From Mortierella alpina (Eukaryota > Mortierellomycota > Mortierellomycetes > Mortierellales > Mortierellaceae), in contig JANATF010000009.1 of the NCBI GenBank assembly GCA_029449245.1, positions 1,364,001-1,428,000 of the forward strand: a stretch of DNA of 64,000 nucleotides. The letters are read 5' to 3'. The translations under genes and the position numbers were made by a program. The notes beneath the pieces were generated by a model. It did no database searches. It saw nothing but the letters and a program-made list of their open reading frames with translations, and was not told the DNA's origin. Below, in pieces: positions 20,901 to 34,111 of this stretch (position 1 is its first letter; the number at the start of each line of letters is the position of its first letter).

Positions 20901-23900
20901 GGACCCTCAGCAGGACTCCAGGACGAAAGCAAAGAACATTATGAAACGCTCCAGGAGGTCGAGTAGAGAGAGTCCTTGACCTGGATGGAGATTCGCGGAG
21001 GCATGAGGAAGTTTGCATTGGGATTCCGCCAGAGGCATGAGCCCAGGAGGAGCTGAATCTCAAGGCATTTGCTCACAGAATGCAGACCACGCGCCAAATG
21101 GACCACAAGGGCACTAGGAATAGGCTGTCGGAAAGTGAAAACGAGCACAGTGCTGCAAGCACAACAGCGGCGAATTACTCTCAACGGCGAGGTACTGTAC
21201 AGGTAATAACACGCAGCGCGAGCCACTATGAGCCTTCAAGAGCCACTCCACCAGTACCCACGATAACCAAGACGCCCAGGCCAGGAAGGTAAGAAGGCGG
21301 GATATGGATGATGTACACCAAGGAAAAGGAAAGCAAGGAAAGCAAGGAAAGCCAAGGACAGCCAAGGACATGCATCAGGACTCGCAAGAAAGAGCAGGAG
21401 CACGCAGCTTGCATGGACAACAATTAGAAAGCCAGAAACCAGCACGCCAACGACGATGCCACATGAACCAACACCCAAAGATAAGGACGATCAGCGAGAC
21501 AGCGACCACACAAAAAACGACGCTCCACCGCATTCAACCACCGCGCGCGCGACCCGACCACATCCGCTCCATCCTTCCACCCACCACCAAACACCTCCCT
21601 CAATCCCCGCCCCCAACAACTTGTCCCAAACACTCTAAACAAAACCACGCGTCCTAACCACAATAAATTGAACCATGCACCATCTCTTCACCATCTTTCT
21701 TGGCATCTTTTTGTATACTTTGTCCGTCCTTCTCCAGCGGCGTGCTGGACGTATGAACCATTCATTCTCTTTTCATTGTTACCATCATATCTGCCCACAC
21801 TGTTTGCAACACCTGCAGCAGCTCCTATCAACCCTCCCACCCACCGCACTTGAATCCCTGCACCAGTACATCCGCACATATAGCATGCAGCGGACCATAT
21901 CTCACTCTATCGGTTGCAGTGCATCTTTTTTTTCTTAAGAGATTTGCTGCTCTTGCACTTGGCTACTGAGAAGTTCAATGTCTGCTGGGCTGTTGTCCAG
22001 AGAATCTTTATTGCTAAGCTAAGGCTATGGAGGATGGAGGCTACTTTGTACTAGTCTATAGTAACTGTTAGTCATCGCTTTGGCGATGTCCAGGGCGCAC
22101 CACGTGGAGGTCGTTACCATCGCGTCCCAATTCACAAGGCCCCAAAAAATGACGATTTTTTTATAACGAATTGGATGGCCAACAAAAGACCAGTGCCGTA
22201 GGAGTTCCCGCACGCCTCTGTCCGAAGGGACACCGAGGTGGGTCCTAGAGTGTTAAGACCCAAAACGGCTGATTTGGCAGACAAACCTTGAACTCTCCCA
22301 GGGGTACCCTCTCACTATCACTGGACTCATCTACACCAACTTCAAACATGGCCCGCCGACCAGCGAGCGCGGTAGACTCATAGTCCCCCATCCCACCCAT
22401 AGTAAATGACCATCTCATCTAACCTCGACAGCAGGCGCAGCAGCAGCCCCAAAGCACACCCCGTCCTAGCCGTGCTCACCGCGGTAGTTCCCACGCCTCT
22501 CAGCCCACATCACTGAGGCGCAGTTACCTATCACCCCCCTGCAGATATTGCAGCGAAAAGGACAAAAAAACCAGAGAAAGGAATGAAGGAGTGAATGTGT
22601 TGTGAAATGAGGGAATCTCTTTGTTTACCACTTTTCCCCACCCGACCGCTCTTGTCACGCGAGATTGACTGCGCCCTGCTGCCGCCGAGATTTCCTCAAT
22701 GAGTGGCCACTTACCAGAGCAGATGGGTGCGAGTAGTGTAAACGACGTAAGGAACATGAAGTCTGAGGGTGTGTGAATGGAGGAAAAAAACCCAAGGTCC
22801 AAGGAGGAGGTATTATTTTATGTCAACAATTTTCGCGTCGGGCGTTACGGGGCGCCTTCGGTGACTTTCTGTGCAAGCCCATATCAAGGATGGATCGCTC
22901 AGCGGTGAACTAGCCTCTGACCTTCATCATGTACCACCCCTACACTTTTTGACAAGGAACGCGATGCATGGAGTATGGATATAGGACCGCTCAGGTACGC
23001 GCGTCAGATTGGGCAGAGGCTAATCACTTCAGGAACGTGGGCGCAGGACGACTGGACATGTTCTGGAAAATAGAAAACCGCCAGGAAGAGCGAAAGTCGG
23101 CATCGTGAAAGACTCGATAGTGAGAGCAACCAGGACCCTCAGCAGGACTCCAGGACGAAAGCAAAGAACATTATGAAACGCTCCAGGAGGTCGAGTAGAG
23201 AGAGTCCTTGACCTGGATGGAGATTCGCGGAGGCATGAGGAAGTTTGCATTGGGATTCCGCCAGAGGCATGAGCCCAGGAGGAGCTGAATCTCAAGGCAT
23301 TTGCTCACAGAATGCAGACCACGCGCCAAATGGACCACAAGGGCACTAGGAATAGGCTGTCGGAAAGTGAAAACGAGCACAGTGCTGCAAGCACAACAGC
23401 GGCGAATTACTCTCAACGGCGAGGTACTGTACAGGTAATAACACGCAGCGCGAGCCACTATGAGCCTTCAAGAGCCACTCCACCAGTACCCACGATAACC
23501 AAGACGCCCAGGCCAGGAAGGTAAGAAGGCGGGATATGGATGATGTACACCAAGGAAAAGGAAAGCAAGGAAAGCAAGGAAAGCCAAGGACAGCCAAGGA
23601 CATGCATCAGGACTCGCAAGAAAGAGCAGGAGCACGCAGCTTGCATGGACAACAATTAGAAAGCCAGAAACCAGCACGCCAACGACGATGCCACATGAAC
23701 CAACACCCAAAGATAAGGACGATCAGCGAGACAGCGACCACACAAAAAACGACGCTCCACCGCATTCAACCACCGCGCGCGCGACCCGACCACATCCGCT
23801 CCATCCTTCCACCCACCACCAAACACCTCCCTCAATCCCCGCCCCCAACAACTTGTCCCAAACACTCTAAACAAAACCACGCGTCCTAACCACAATAAAT

Positions 23901-26900
23901 TGAACCATGCACCATCTCTTCACCATCTTTCTTGGCATCTTTTTGTATACTTTGTCCGTCCTTCTCCAGCGGCGTGCTGGACGTATGAACCATTCATTCT
24001 CTTTTCATTGTTACCATCATATCTGCCCACACTGTTTGCAACACCTGCAGCAGCTCCTATCAACCCTCCCACCCACCGCACTTGAATCCCTGCACCAGTA
24101 CATCCGCACATATAGCATGCAGCGGACCATATCTCACTCTATCGGTTGCAGTGCATCTTTTTTTTCTTAAGAGATTTGCTGCTCTTGCACTTGGCTACTG
24201 AGAAGTTCAATGTCTGCTGGGCTGTTGTCCAGAGAATCTTTATTGCTAAGCTAAGGCTATGGAGGATGGAGGCTACTTTGTACTAGTCTATAGTAACTGT
24301 TAGTCATCGCTTTGGCGATGTCCAGGGCGCACCACGTGGAGGTCGTTACCATCGCGTCCCAATTCACAAGGCCCCAAAAAATGACGATTTTTTTATAACG
24401 AATTGGATGGCCAACAAAAGACCAGTGCCGTAGGAGTTCCCGCACGCCTCTGTCCGAAGGGACACCGAGGTGGGTCCTAGAGTGTTAAGACCCAAAACGG
24501 CTGATTTGGCAGACAAACCTTGAACTCTCCCAGGGGTACCCTCTCACTATCACTGGACTCATCTACACCAACTTCAAACATGGCCCGCCGACCAGCGAGC
24601 GCGGTAGACTCATAGTCCCCCATCCCACCCATAGTAAATGACCATCTCATCTAACCTCGACAGCAGGCGCAGCAGCAGCCCCAAAGCACACCCCGTCCTA
24701 GCCGTGCTCACCGCGGTAGTTCCCACGCCTCTCAGCCCACATCACTGAGGCGCAGTTACCTATCACCCCCCTGCAGATATTGCAGCGAAAAGGACAAAAA
24801 AACCAGAGAAAGGAATGAAGGAGTGAATGTGTTGTGAAATGAGGGAATCTCTTTGTTTACCACTTTTCCCCACCCGACCGCTCTTGTCACGCGAGATTGA
24901 CTGCGCCCTGCTGCCGCCGAGATTTCCTCAATGAGTGGCCACTTACCAGAGCAGATGGGTGCGAGTAGTGTAAACGACGTAAGGAACATGAAGTCTGAGG
25001 GTGTGTGAATGGAGGAAAAAAACCCAAGGTCCAAGGAGGAGGTATTATTTTATGTCAACAATTTTCGCGTCGGGCGTTACGGGGCGCCTTCGGTGACTTT
25101 CTGTGCAAGCCCATATCAAGGATGGATCGCTCAGCGGTGAACTAGCCTCTGACCTTCATCATGTACCACCCCTACACTTTTTGACAAGGAACGCGATGCA
25201 TGGAGTATGGATATAGGACCGCTCAGGTACGCGCGTCAGATTGGGCAGAGGCTAATCACTTCAGGAACGTGGGCGCAGGACGACTGGACATGTTCTGGAA
25301 AATAGAAAACCGCCAGGAAGAGCGAAAGTCGGCATCGTGAAAGACTCGATAGTGAGAGCAACCAGGACCCTCAGCAGGACTCCAGGACGAAAGCAAAGAA
25401 CATTATGAAACGCTCCAGGAGGTCGAGTAGAGAGAGTCCTTGACCTGGATGGAGATTCGCGGAGGCATGAGGAAGTTTGCATTGGGATTCCGCCAGAGGC
25501 ATGAGCCCAGGAGGAGCTGAATCTCAAGGCATTTGCTCACAGAATGCAGACCACGCGCCAAATGGACCACAAGGGCACTAGGAATAGGCTGTCGGAAAGT
25601 GAAAACGAGCACAGTGCTGCAAGCACAACAGCGGCGAATTACTCTCAACGGCGAGGTACTGTACAGGTAATAACACGCAGCGCGAGCCACTATGAGCCTT
25701 CAAGAGCCACTCCACCAGTACCCACGATAACCAAGACGCCCAGGCCAGGAAGGTAAGAAGGCGGGATATGGATGATGTACACCAAGGAAAAGGAAAGCAA
25801 GGAAAGCAAGGAAAGCCAAGGACAGCCAAGGACATGCATCAGGACTCGCAAGAAAGAGCAGGAGCACGCAGCTTGCATGGACAACAATTAGAAAGCCAGA
25901 AACCAGCACGCCAACGACGATGCCACATGAACCAACACCCAAAGATAAGGACGATCAGCGAGACAGCGACCACACAAAAAACGACGCTCCACCGCATTCA
26001 ACCACCGCGCGCGCGACCCGACCACATCCGCTCCATCCTTCCACCCACCACCAAACACCTCCCTCAATCCCCGCCCCCAACAACTTGTCCCAAACACTCT
26101 AAACAAAACCACGCGTCCTAACCACAATAAATTGAACCATGCACCATCTCTTCACCATCTTTCTTGGCATCTTTTTGTATACTTTGTCCGTCCTTCTCCA
26201 GCGGCGTGCTGGACGTATGAACCATTCATTCTCTTTTCATTGTTACCATCATATCTGCCCACACTGTTTGCAACACCTGCAGCAGCTCCTATCAACCCTC
26301 CCACCCACCGCACTTGAATCCCTGCACCAGTACATCCGCACATATAGCATGCAGCGGACCATATCTCACTCTATCGGTTGCAGTGCATCTTTTTTTTCTT
26401 AAGAGATTTGCTGCTCTTGCACTTGGCTACTGAGAAGTTCAATGTCTGCTGGGCTGTTGTCCAGAGAATCTTTATTGCTAAGCTAAGGCTATGGAGGATG
26501 GAGGCTACTTTGTACTAGTCTATAGTAACTGTTAGTCATCGCTTTGGCGATGTCCAGGGCGCACCACGTGGAGGTCGTTACCATCGCGTCCCAATTCACA
26601 AGGCCCCAAAAAATGACGATTTTTTTATAACGAATTGGATGGCCAACAAAAGACCAGTGCCGTAGGAGTTCCCGCACGCCTCTGTCCGAAGGGACACCGA
26701 GGTGGGTCCTAGAGTGTTAAGACCCAAAACGGCTGATTTGGCAGACAAACCTTGAACTCTCCCAGGGGTACCCTCTCACTATCACTGGACTCATCTACAC
26801 CAACTTCAAACATGGCCCGCCGACCAGCGAGCGCGGTAGACTCATAGTCCCCCATCCCACCCATAGTAAATGACCATCTCATCTAACCTCGACAGCAGGC

Positions 26901-29900
26901 GCAGCAGCAGCCCCAAAGCACACCCCGTCCTAGCCGTGCTCACCGCGGTAGTTCCCACGCCTCTCAGCCCACATCACTGAGGCGCAGTTACCTATCACCC
27001 CCCTGCAGATATTGCAGCGAAAAGGACAAAAAAACCAGAGAAAGGAATGAAGGAGTGAATGTGTTGTGAAATGAGGGAATCTCTTTGTTTACCACTTTTC
27101 CCCACCCGACCGCTCTTGTCACGCGAGATTGACTGCGCCCTGCTGCCGCCGAGATTTCCTCAATGAGTGGCCACTTACCAGAGCAGATGGGTGCGAGTAG
27201 TGTAAACGACGTAAGGAACATGAAGTCTGAGGGTGTGTGAATGGAGGAAAAAAACCCAAGGTCCAAGGAGGAGGTATTATTTTATGTCAACAATTTTCGC
27301 GTCGGGCGTTACGGGGCGCCTTCGGTGACTTTCTGTGCAAGCCCATATCAAGGATGGATCGCTCAGCGGTGAACTAGCCTCTGACCTTCATCATGTACCA
27401 CCCCTACACTTTTTGACAAGGAACGCGATGCATGGAGTATGGATATAGGACCGCTCAGGTACGCGCGTCAGATTGGGCAGAGGCTAATCACTTCAGGAAC
27501 GTGGGCGCAGGACGACTGGACATGTTCTGGAAAATAGAAAACCGCCAGGAAGAGCGAAAGTCGGCATCGTGAAAGACTCGATAGTGAGAGCAACCAGGAC
27601 CCTCAGCAGGACTCCAGGACGAAAGCAAAGAACATTATGAAACGCTCCAGGAGGTCGAGTAGAGAGAGTCCTTGACCTGGATGGAGATTCGCGGAGGCAT
27701 GAGGAAGTTTGCATTGGGATTCCGCCAGAGGCATGAGCCCAGGAGGAGCTGAATCTCAAGGCATTTGCTCACAGAATGCAGACCACGCGCCAAATGGACC
27801 ACAAGGGCACTAGGAATAGGCTGTCGGAAAGTGAAAACGAGCACAGTGCTGCAAGCACAACAGCGGCGAATTACTCTCAACGGCGAGGTACTGTACAGGT
27901 AATAACACGCAGCGCGAGCCACTATGAGCCTTCAAGAGCCACTCCACCAGTACCCACGATAACCAAGACGCCCAGGCCAGGAAGGTAAGAAGGCGGGATA
28001 TGGATGATGTACACCAAGGAAAAGGAAAGCAAGGAAAGCAAGGAAAGCCAAGGACAGCCAAGGACATGCATCAGGACTCGCAAGAAAGAGCAGGAGCACG
28101 CAGCTTGCATGGACAACAATTAGAAAGCCAGAAACCAGCACGCCAACGACGATGCCACATGAACCAACACCCAAAGATAAGGACGATCAGCGAGACAGCG
28201 ACCACACAAAAAACGACGCTCCACCGCATTCAACCACCGCGCGCGCGACCCGACCACATCCGCTCCATCCTTCCACCCACCACCAAACACCTCCCTCAAT
28301 CCCCGCCCCCAACAACTTGTCCCAAACACTCTAAACAAAACCACGCGTCCTAACCACAATAAATTGAACCATGCACCATCTCTTCACCATCTTTCTTGGC
28401 ATCTTTTTGTATACTTTGTCCGTCCTTCTCCAGCGGCGTGCTGGACGTATGAACCATTCATTCTCTTTTCATTGTTACCATCATATCTGCCCACACTGTT
28501 TGCAACACCTGCAGCAGCTCCTATCAACCCTCCCACCCACCGCACTTGAATCCCTGCACCAGTACATCCGCACATATAGCATGCAGCGGACCATATCTCA
28601 CTCTATCGGTTGCAGTGCATCTTTTTTTTCTTAAGAGATTTGCTGCTCTTGCACTTGGCTACTGAGAAGTTCAATGTCTGCTGGGCTGTTGTCCAGAGAA
28701 TCTTTATTGCTAAGCTAAGGCTATGGAGGATGGAGGCTACTTTGTACTAGTCTATAGTAACTGTTAGTCATCGCTTTGGCGATGTCCAGGGCGCACCACG
28801 TGGAGGTCGTTACCATCGCGTCCCAATTCACAAGGCCCCAAAAAATGACGATTTTTTTATAACGAATTGGATGGCCAACAAAAGACCAGTGCCGTAGGAG
28901 TTCCCGCACGCCTCTGTCCGAAGGGACACCGAGGTGGGTCCTAGAGTGTTAAGACCCAAAACGGCTGATTTGGCAGACAAACCTTGAACTCTCCCAGGGG
29001 TACCCTCTCACTATCACTGGACTCATCTACACCAACTTCAAACATGGCCCGCCGACCAGCGAGCGCGGTAGACTCATAGTCCCCCATCCCACCCATAGTA
29101 AATGACCATCTCATCTAACCTCGACAGCAGGCGCAGCAGCAGCCCCAAAGCACACCCCGTCCTAGCCGTGCTCACCGCGGTAGTTCCCACGCCTCTCAGC
29201 CCACATCACTGAGGCGCAGTTACCTATCACCCCCCTGCAGATATTGCAGCGAAAAGGACAAAAAAACCAGAGAAAGGAATGAAGGAGTGAATGTGTTGTG
29301 AAATGAGGGAATCTCTTTGTTTACCACTTTTCCCCACCCGACCGCTCTTGTCACGCGAGATTGACTGCGCCCTGCTGCCGCCGAGATTTCCTCAATGAGT
29401 GGCCACTTACCAGAGCAGATGGGTGCGAGTAGTGTAAACGACGTAAGGAACATGAAGTCTGAGGGTGTGTGAATGGAGGAAAAAAACCCAAGGTCCAAGG
29501 AGGAGGTATTATTTTATGTCAACAATTTTCGCGTCGGGCGTTACGGGGCGCCTTCGGTGACTTTCTGTGCAAGCCCATATCAAGGATGGATCGCTCAGCG
29601 GTGAACTAGCCTCTGACCTTCATCATGTACCACCCCTACACTTTTTGACAAGGAACGCGATGCATGGAGTATGGATATAGGACCGCTCAGGTACGCGCGT
29701 CAGATTGGGCAGAGGCTAATCACTTCAGGAACGTGGGCGCAGGACGACTGGACATGTTCTGGAAAATAGAAAACCGCCAGGAAGAGCGAAAGTCGGCATC
29801 GTGAAAGACTCGATAGTGAGAGCAACCAGGACCCTCAGCAGGACTCCAGGACGAAAGCAAAGAACATTATGAAACGCTCCAGGAGGTCGAGTAGAGAGAG

Positions 29901-30604
29901 TCCTTGACCTGGATGGAGATTCGCGGAGGCATGAGGAAGTTTGCATTGGGATTCCGCCAGAGGCATGAGCCCAGGAGGAGCTGAATCTCAAGGCATTTGC
30001 TCACAGAATGCAGACCACGCGCCAAATGGACCACAAGGGCACTAGGAATAGGCTGTCGGAAAGTGAAAACGAGCACAGTGCTGCAAGCACAACAGCGGCG
30101 AATTACTCTCAACGGCGAGGTACTGTACAGGTAATAACACGCAGCGCGAGCCACTATGAGCCTTCAAGAGCCACTCCACCAGTACCCACGATAACCAAGA
30201 CGCCCAGGCCAGGAAGGTAAGAAGGCGGGATATGGATGATGTACACCAAGGAAAAGGAAAGCAAGGAAAGCAAGGAAAGCCAAGGACAGCCAAGGACATG
30301 CATCAGGACTCGCAAGAAAGAGCAGGAGCACGCAGCTTGCATGGACAACAATTAGAAAGCCAGAAACCAGCACGCCAACGACGATGCCACATGAACCAAC
30401 ACCCAAAGATAAGGACGATCAGCGAGACAGCGACCACACAAAAAACGACGCTCCACCGCATTCAACCACCGCGCGCGCGACCCGACCACATCCGCTCCAT
30501 CCTTCCACCCACCACCAAACACCTCCCTCAATCCCCGCCCCCAACAACTTGTCCCAAACACTCTAAACAAAACCACGCGTCCTAACCACAATAAATTGAA
30601 CCAT

Positions 30605-31434
30605 AGTCGGGCGCATATATAAGATGTGTCCATGTTAAGGGGTTACAAGATGGTGTTGTCTGAAGATGATTCTCAATGAAGCGCTGTGTGATCTTGGCAT
30701 TCGTCTGCTTGGTGGAGTTTCCGATGATTTTACCGGATGCAGCAATTATGTATGGCATTTGTACAACGTAACCATCAACGCAGAGAGTCAGATCGTCAAG
30801 AGTAGGGGACATAGATCATCTGTGATTTAGTCCGCAGCAAACAAGATGGCGGCCGTATTGGATCCGCTATTGCAAAAAGATGAATGTCGAATAAGTGGAG
30901 CTGGGCATATTGGCCCTGACAACGCTTGATCTTTAGTGGTCTGTTCCCATGTTGTGCCATTAGGATTGTGCCGCAGTGGCATGTTGGCTTGACCGTTTAC
31001 TCAGTCGAAAATAGTGGGATCTACGCCTGTATGCTGTGCATTGTCTAGGGGCCTTGACGATAACGTCGGCCCATCCGTGATGATATCGTCGGCCCATCCG
31101 TGGCGTTCCTCCGGTTGCTATCCTGCATATTGAAGATCGCTCCTGTCTCTAATATTCAGCGGGTATGTTGTGCTCTAGCTGTGGAGTAGGAGTTCTGAGC
31201 TCTCTAATTTGTATAGTATGCATGGTGAATCAATGACGCGACTATCAGCGCACACGCTTCCCCTGTCTTCGTCTCCATGCTTGTACTCCTCGTCCGCACA
31301 CGCTTTGCGGCGCAGTCTGTCTCGGTCGTCTCGATCCCGTTGTTTTTGCGCTTGTGCATCTCATGTGGACCTTCTAGACACTCCCCCTTTACACTCGGGT
31401 GGTGAGAGCTCGGCTTCTTTTTGTCCTAACTGCG
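30605..31434. other. Right flank of the array, no supported gene
   Basis: The satellite stops abruptly at 30604. A 76-codon minus-strand ORF (30812-30582) straddles the junction; it resembles nothing I recognise and its tail is satellite sequence. A 17-bp direct repeat (cgtcggcccatccgtga) begins at 31064 and recurs, one base shorter, from 31087. Nothing else is supported. Confidence 0.5.
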
Positions 31435-32842
31435 TCAGCGGTTGCTTTGTTGTAGTTGCGATGGTACTAACGGTAGTGATGATGGTATCAGTCCGTGCTC
31501 TAGTTCCTGCTCTTGTTCCTGCCCTTGTTCCTTTTGTTGTTCCTTTTCCTGTTGCTGCACTTCCTCCGCCTGATGTCCTTGGTCTACCAAGTTGGTTTGA
31601 CTTGCTTGAGCCCGCTGTACTTGCTGCAGCACCACTACATGTCTTTTTCTGATTAACGACTCCTCTTCCTCTTTCTCATTCCAGGGTTCCCGCCCTCCTC
31701 TCTCTCCTTTATCGTAATTATCACCACCCTCTTTCTCATCCTGCCTCTGCCTCCGCTGGCGGTCCTCTTCCTCCTCCTCCTGCAGGAGCTTCCGGTCCAC
31801 CTCATTTTCCTGCGTAAGCGGTTGGTGCTCCCTCCCTTGTGCTACACGAGCCCCTGACCGAGACCGTGCCCTTTCACGTCGTTCGTCGTTTTGTTACGGA
31901 TAGACACTAAGAGGCGCTTAATCCTGTTCGTAGCCTCGCCAAGAACGTCACTCACTTGCCGTCATCTCTGCCAAGGTACCTGAACTCGGCTGCGATCACC
32001 TTCCACTGTGAGTACCTGCCTGGATGTGTCTTGCGCATGTTCGCAGTCCAGGCGTGAAGGGGTATATTGAGTCCTTTGTCAGGGTCTGCAGTCTCCTATT
32101 GCTTTACAGCTTCCTGCCAGCGAGCGATGTTGGGCACGCGCATGCGCGGAGCGACTGGGGGCTTAACGGTCTGCTGGCGTACAGGTTACTGTTGTGGCTG
32201 CTGTGCGCTCCATACTGAAGACTGCTGCCTCGCCTCTCTTTTTATTTGATGCGTGGAGCTAGAGCCATGTTGGTCCGATAATCGAGTGGCGACGACTTGA
32301 ACTCCGAAATGAGCGGTCTGGAGCTGCTCAGCCAACGCTTGTATGTCACGCTTGCTGCAGAGCCGGTTCTCCAGTTCCAATGCCAAAGTTGAATACCTGT
32401 GTTCCATTTCTTTCATGATGGCCACTTAGGGCTTCGAAAGAGATCGCTAGCGCTTGCTGAGTGACGGCATTGGTACCCGACGTGTCTGTGTCGCCCATGA
32501 AAACGGCGTGCCGACTGTCTTGTCATAGTGGGGAGAGCATATCGCCAAAGCGCGCCTCGTATCGGTTGATTTCATCCAGCAAATACTGCATAGTCGTGCC
32601 CAGCCTTTCGCCTTCTGATCATCCGCCCCACCACTTGACGGTCTTCAAGGACCACTTTTCTTTCGCAACATGTACCGACATTGAGCTCCGCCGCGACAAA
32701 GGCAATGGGTGGTGAACCGACCGCTGCGGCCATTGAGCAAATTGGCGTCCCTTGTAAAGCGATCCAGCAGCGCTTGTACTTGGGCCGGTGACAATTGCTC
32801 CATGTTCTTGACACGCCGTCTCATGTCTGACGCCGGACGCAC
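31435..32842 (-). pseudogene. Degenerate Q/E-rich gene relic
   Basis: Several minus-strand reading frames look protein-like but do not join. They are: an N-terminal stretch (from 32842, containing MEQLSPAQVQALLDRF); a coiled-coil Gln-rich stretch (32425-32186); a Trp/basic segment (about 32150-31960) that reads ARWQEAVKQ, then an in-frame TAG, then ETADPDKGLNIPLHAW; and a highly charged tail (31800-31435) with Glu and Gln runs. The segment around the TAG looks like a Myb/SANT-like or transposon-associated DNA-binding region, with a probable TGG to TAG change. Frame breaks, the in-frame stop and the lack of clean splice sites argue for a decayed copy. The family is not identified. Confidence 0.4.
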
Positions 32843-32872
32843 ATAGCCCTCAGGTTAGAGAGTTTGCCCATC

Positions 32873-33935
32873 TCATTCCAACCACATAAGCCATGATTGA
32901 AGTTTGATGTAGCAACAACTGTCGGGCTCGTCAAGTCGCGGATGAATTTCGTAGATGTTGGCTGCGAAGGGTGAAAAATAGATAACATATTAGGAACACA
33001 TCGATTGCGGGCGGATCATCAGCATCGACCGGTTAGAATTGGACATCCATACGATCTTTGCATACCTGTCAACGCGTCCGCTTGGTTTGCTTTGCGCCAA
33101 GACAGGCTGATTGGAAAGTAAGGTGTCTCGCTTTCAGTGACCAACGTACGTACCGGGTCGCTTCCATTAGGGTTGGACGGCTCGTCGTTTCTGGGATGGC
33201 AAACATAGCAATACAAATGGGTATATGGAAAATATCAGTTCTTGTAAGCCGGAGGAAACGCCTTCAAGCATCATGCAGTGATCGACGCCGCATCCTCACC
33301 TAGTCCATATAGTAAACGCTGTTGTATAAAGCGCCTAGAGTAATAAACATAGTGCTTCACTCTCCTTCTCGATAGTAGCATCGTCCTGAACGTGCCGCAT
33401 TAGCTTCGTCATATCTGTGTAGGCTATCGCAGGGCTTTGTTTGCTGACACTCGCGGTTTCTGAGCGATCGAAAGTAGTCGCTAAAACTCGGCTCAAACAC
33501 AGGATTGCCAGTGCAGGTGTTGTTGTCATCGCAATGTCAGGTGTCGCCCCGACATCCAAACTTGACTTCAAAGTAGCACCTCGGTGCTTCAGTGCGCTGC
33601 GAATGCCCTCTGCCGTCTTGAACGAGTCGCCGCTTTGTTCGCAATCGGATGCGACAAACGCAAGCAGGACGGTGGGGGTGAGGGATGATAGGGTGGTGAA
33701 TGCGTTCGGTTCTCCACTCTGAATCGTCCAGCTGGGCAGCACATTTCAGTGCGCGTTGCACACAGGCCTAGTAATTGACCGAGGTCTTTTCGCTCAAGCG
33801 TGGATCCGTTGTCGTTGCGGAGTGTGCTGGTGCGTCGGCGCGGCGCAGAGCATTGTTCGATTGAGGTCCAGAGGTCGAAGGAGTGCCGATGGAGACTTCA
33901 TCGGTGGAAGGCTCCTCAGCAGTGGTGGCAGGCAT
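32873..33935 (-). CDS. Possible multi-exon hypothetical gene (or relic)
   Basis: The 3' end is the best supported part. Exons 33154-about 33245, 33066-33106 and 32873-32961 join through introns with GTACGT...CAG and GTATGC...CAG borders into one frame ending WLMWLE. Upstream, a 135-codon open frame (33742-33335) and an ATG-led Ser/Thr-rich stretch (33935-33768) are on the same strand but cannot be joined cleanly; a TAG at 33335 and another at 33768 need introns or mean decay. No domain is recognised. It could be an expressed gene with more introns than I resolve, or a second pseudogene next to the one at 31435-32842. Confidence 0.3.
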
Positions 33936-34111
33936 TTGATGTCGTCGCGGGTGACTGGAGACACAGCGAGAGCGCGAGAGTGTGGACATGCAGTGCTGTA
34001 CCGTGGCTGTACAGAAATAGGCTAAAAGGAGCGCGAAGGCCTGAAAGTTTATTCTGCAGACTGCCGCCGCGCACGGCACCTGCGCATATCACTTCAGTGG
34101 AAATGGTCATT

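Larger units (their letters stand above)
2990..30604. repeat. Tandem array of a 2,232-bp satellite-like unit, with nested retroelements
   Basis: Eight complete units plus 71 bp of a ninth run head to tail: 2990-5221, 5222-16138, 16139-19373, 19374-21605, 21606-23837, 23838-26069, 26070-28301, 28302-30533 and 30534-30604. Six are 2,232 bp; unit 2 is 10,917 bp (full retroelement) and unit 3 is 3,235 bp (solo LTR). Every stretch I compared between units is identical, which implies very recent amplification or efficient homogenisation. The unit contains only short ORFs (at most 117 codons) with no recognisable domain. Each unit has a GGAAAGCAA-type short repeat (4939-4985 in unit 1). The right end breaks abruptly at 30604/30605. 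Centromeric, subtelomeric or other satellite identity cannot be told from sequence alone. Confidence 0.97.

Noticed and set aside
31209-31652. 147-codon plus-strand ORF with Val/Leu-rich tail
   Set aside because: It is antisense to the Gln/Glu-rich minus-strand relic and has no coding signal of its own.
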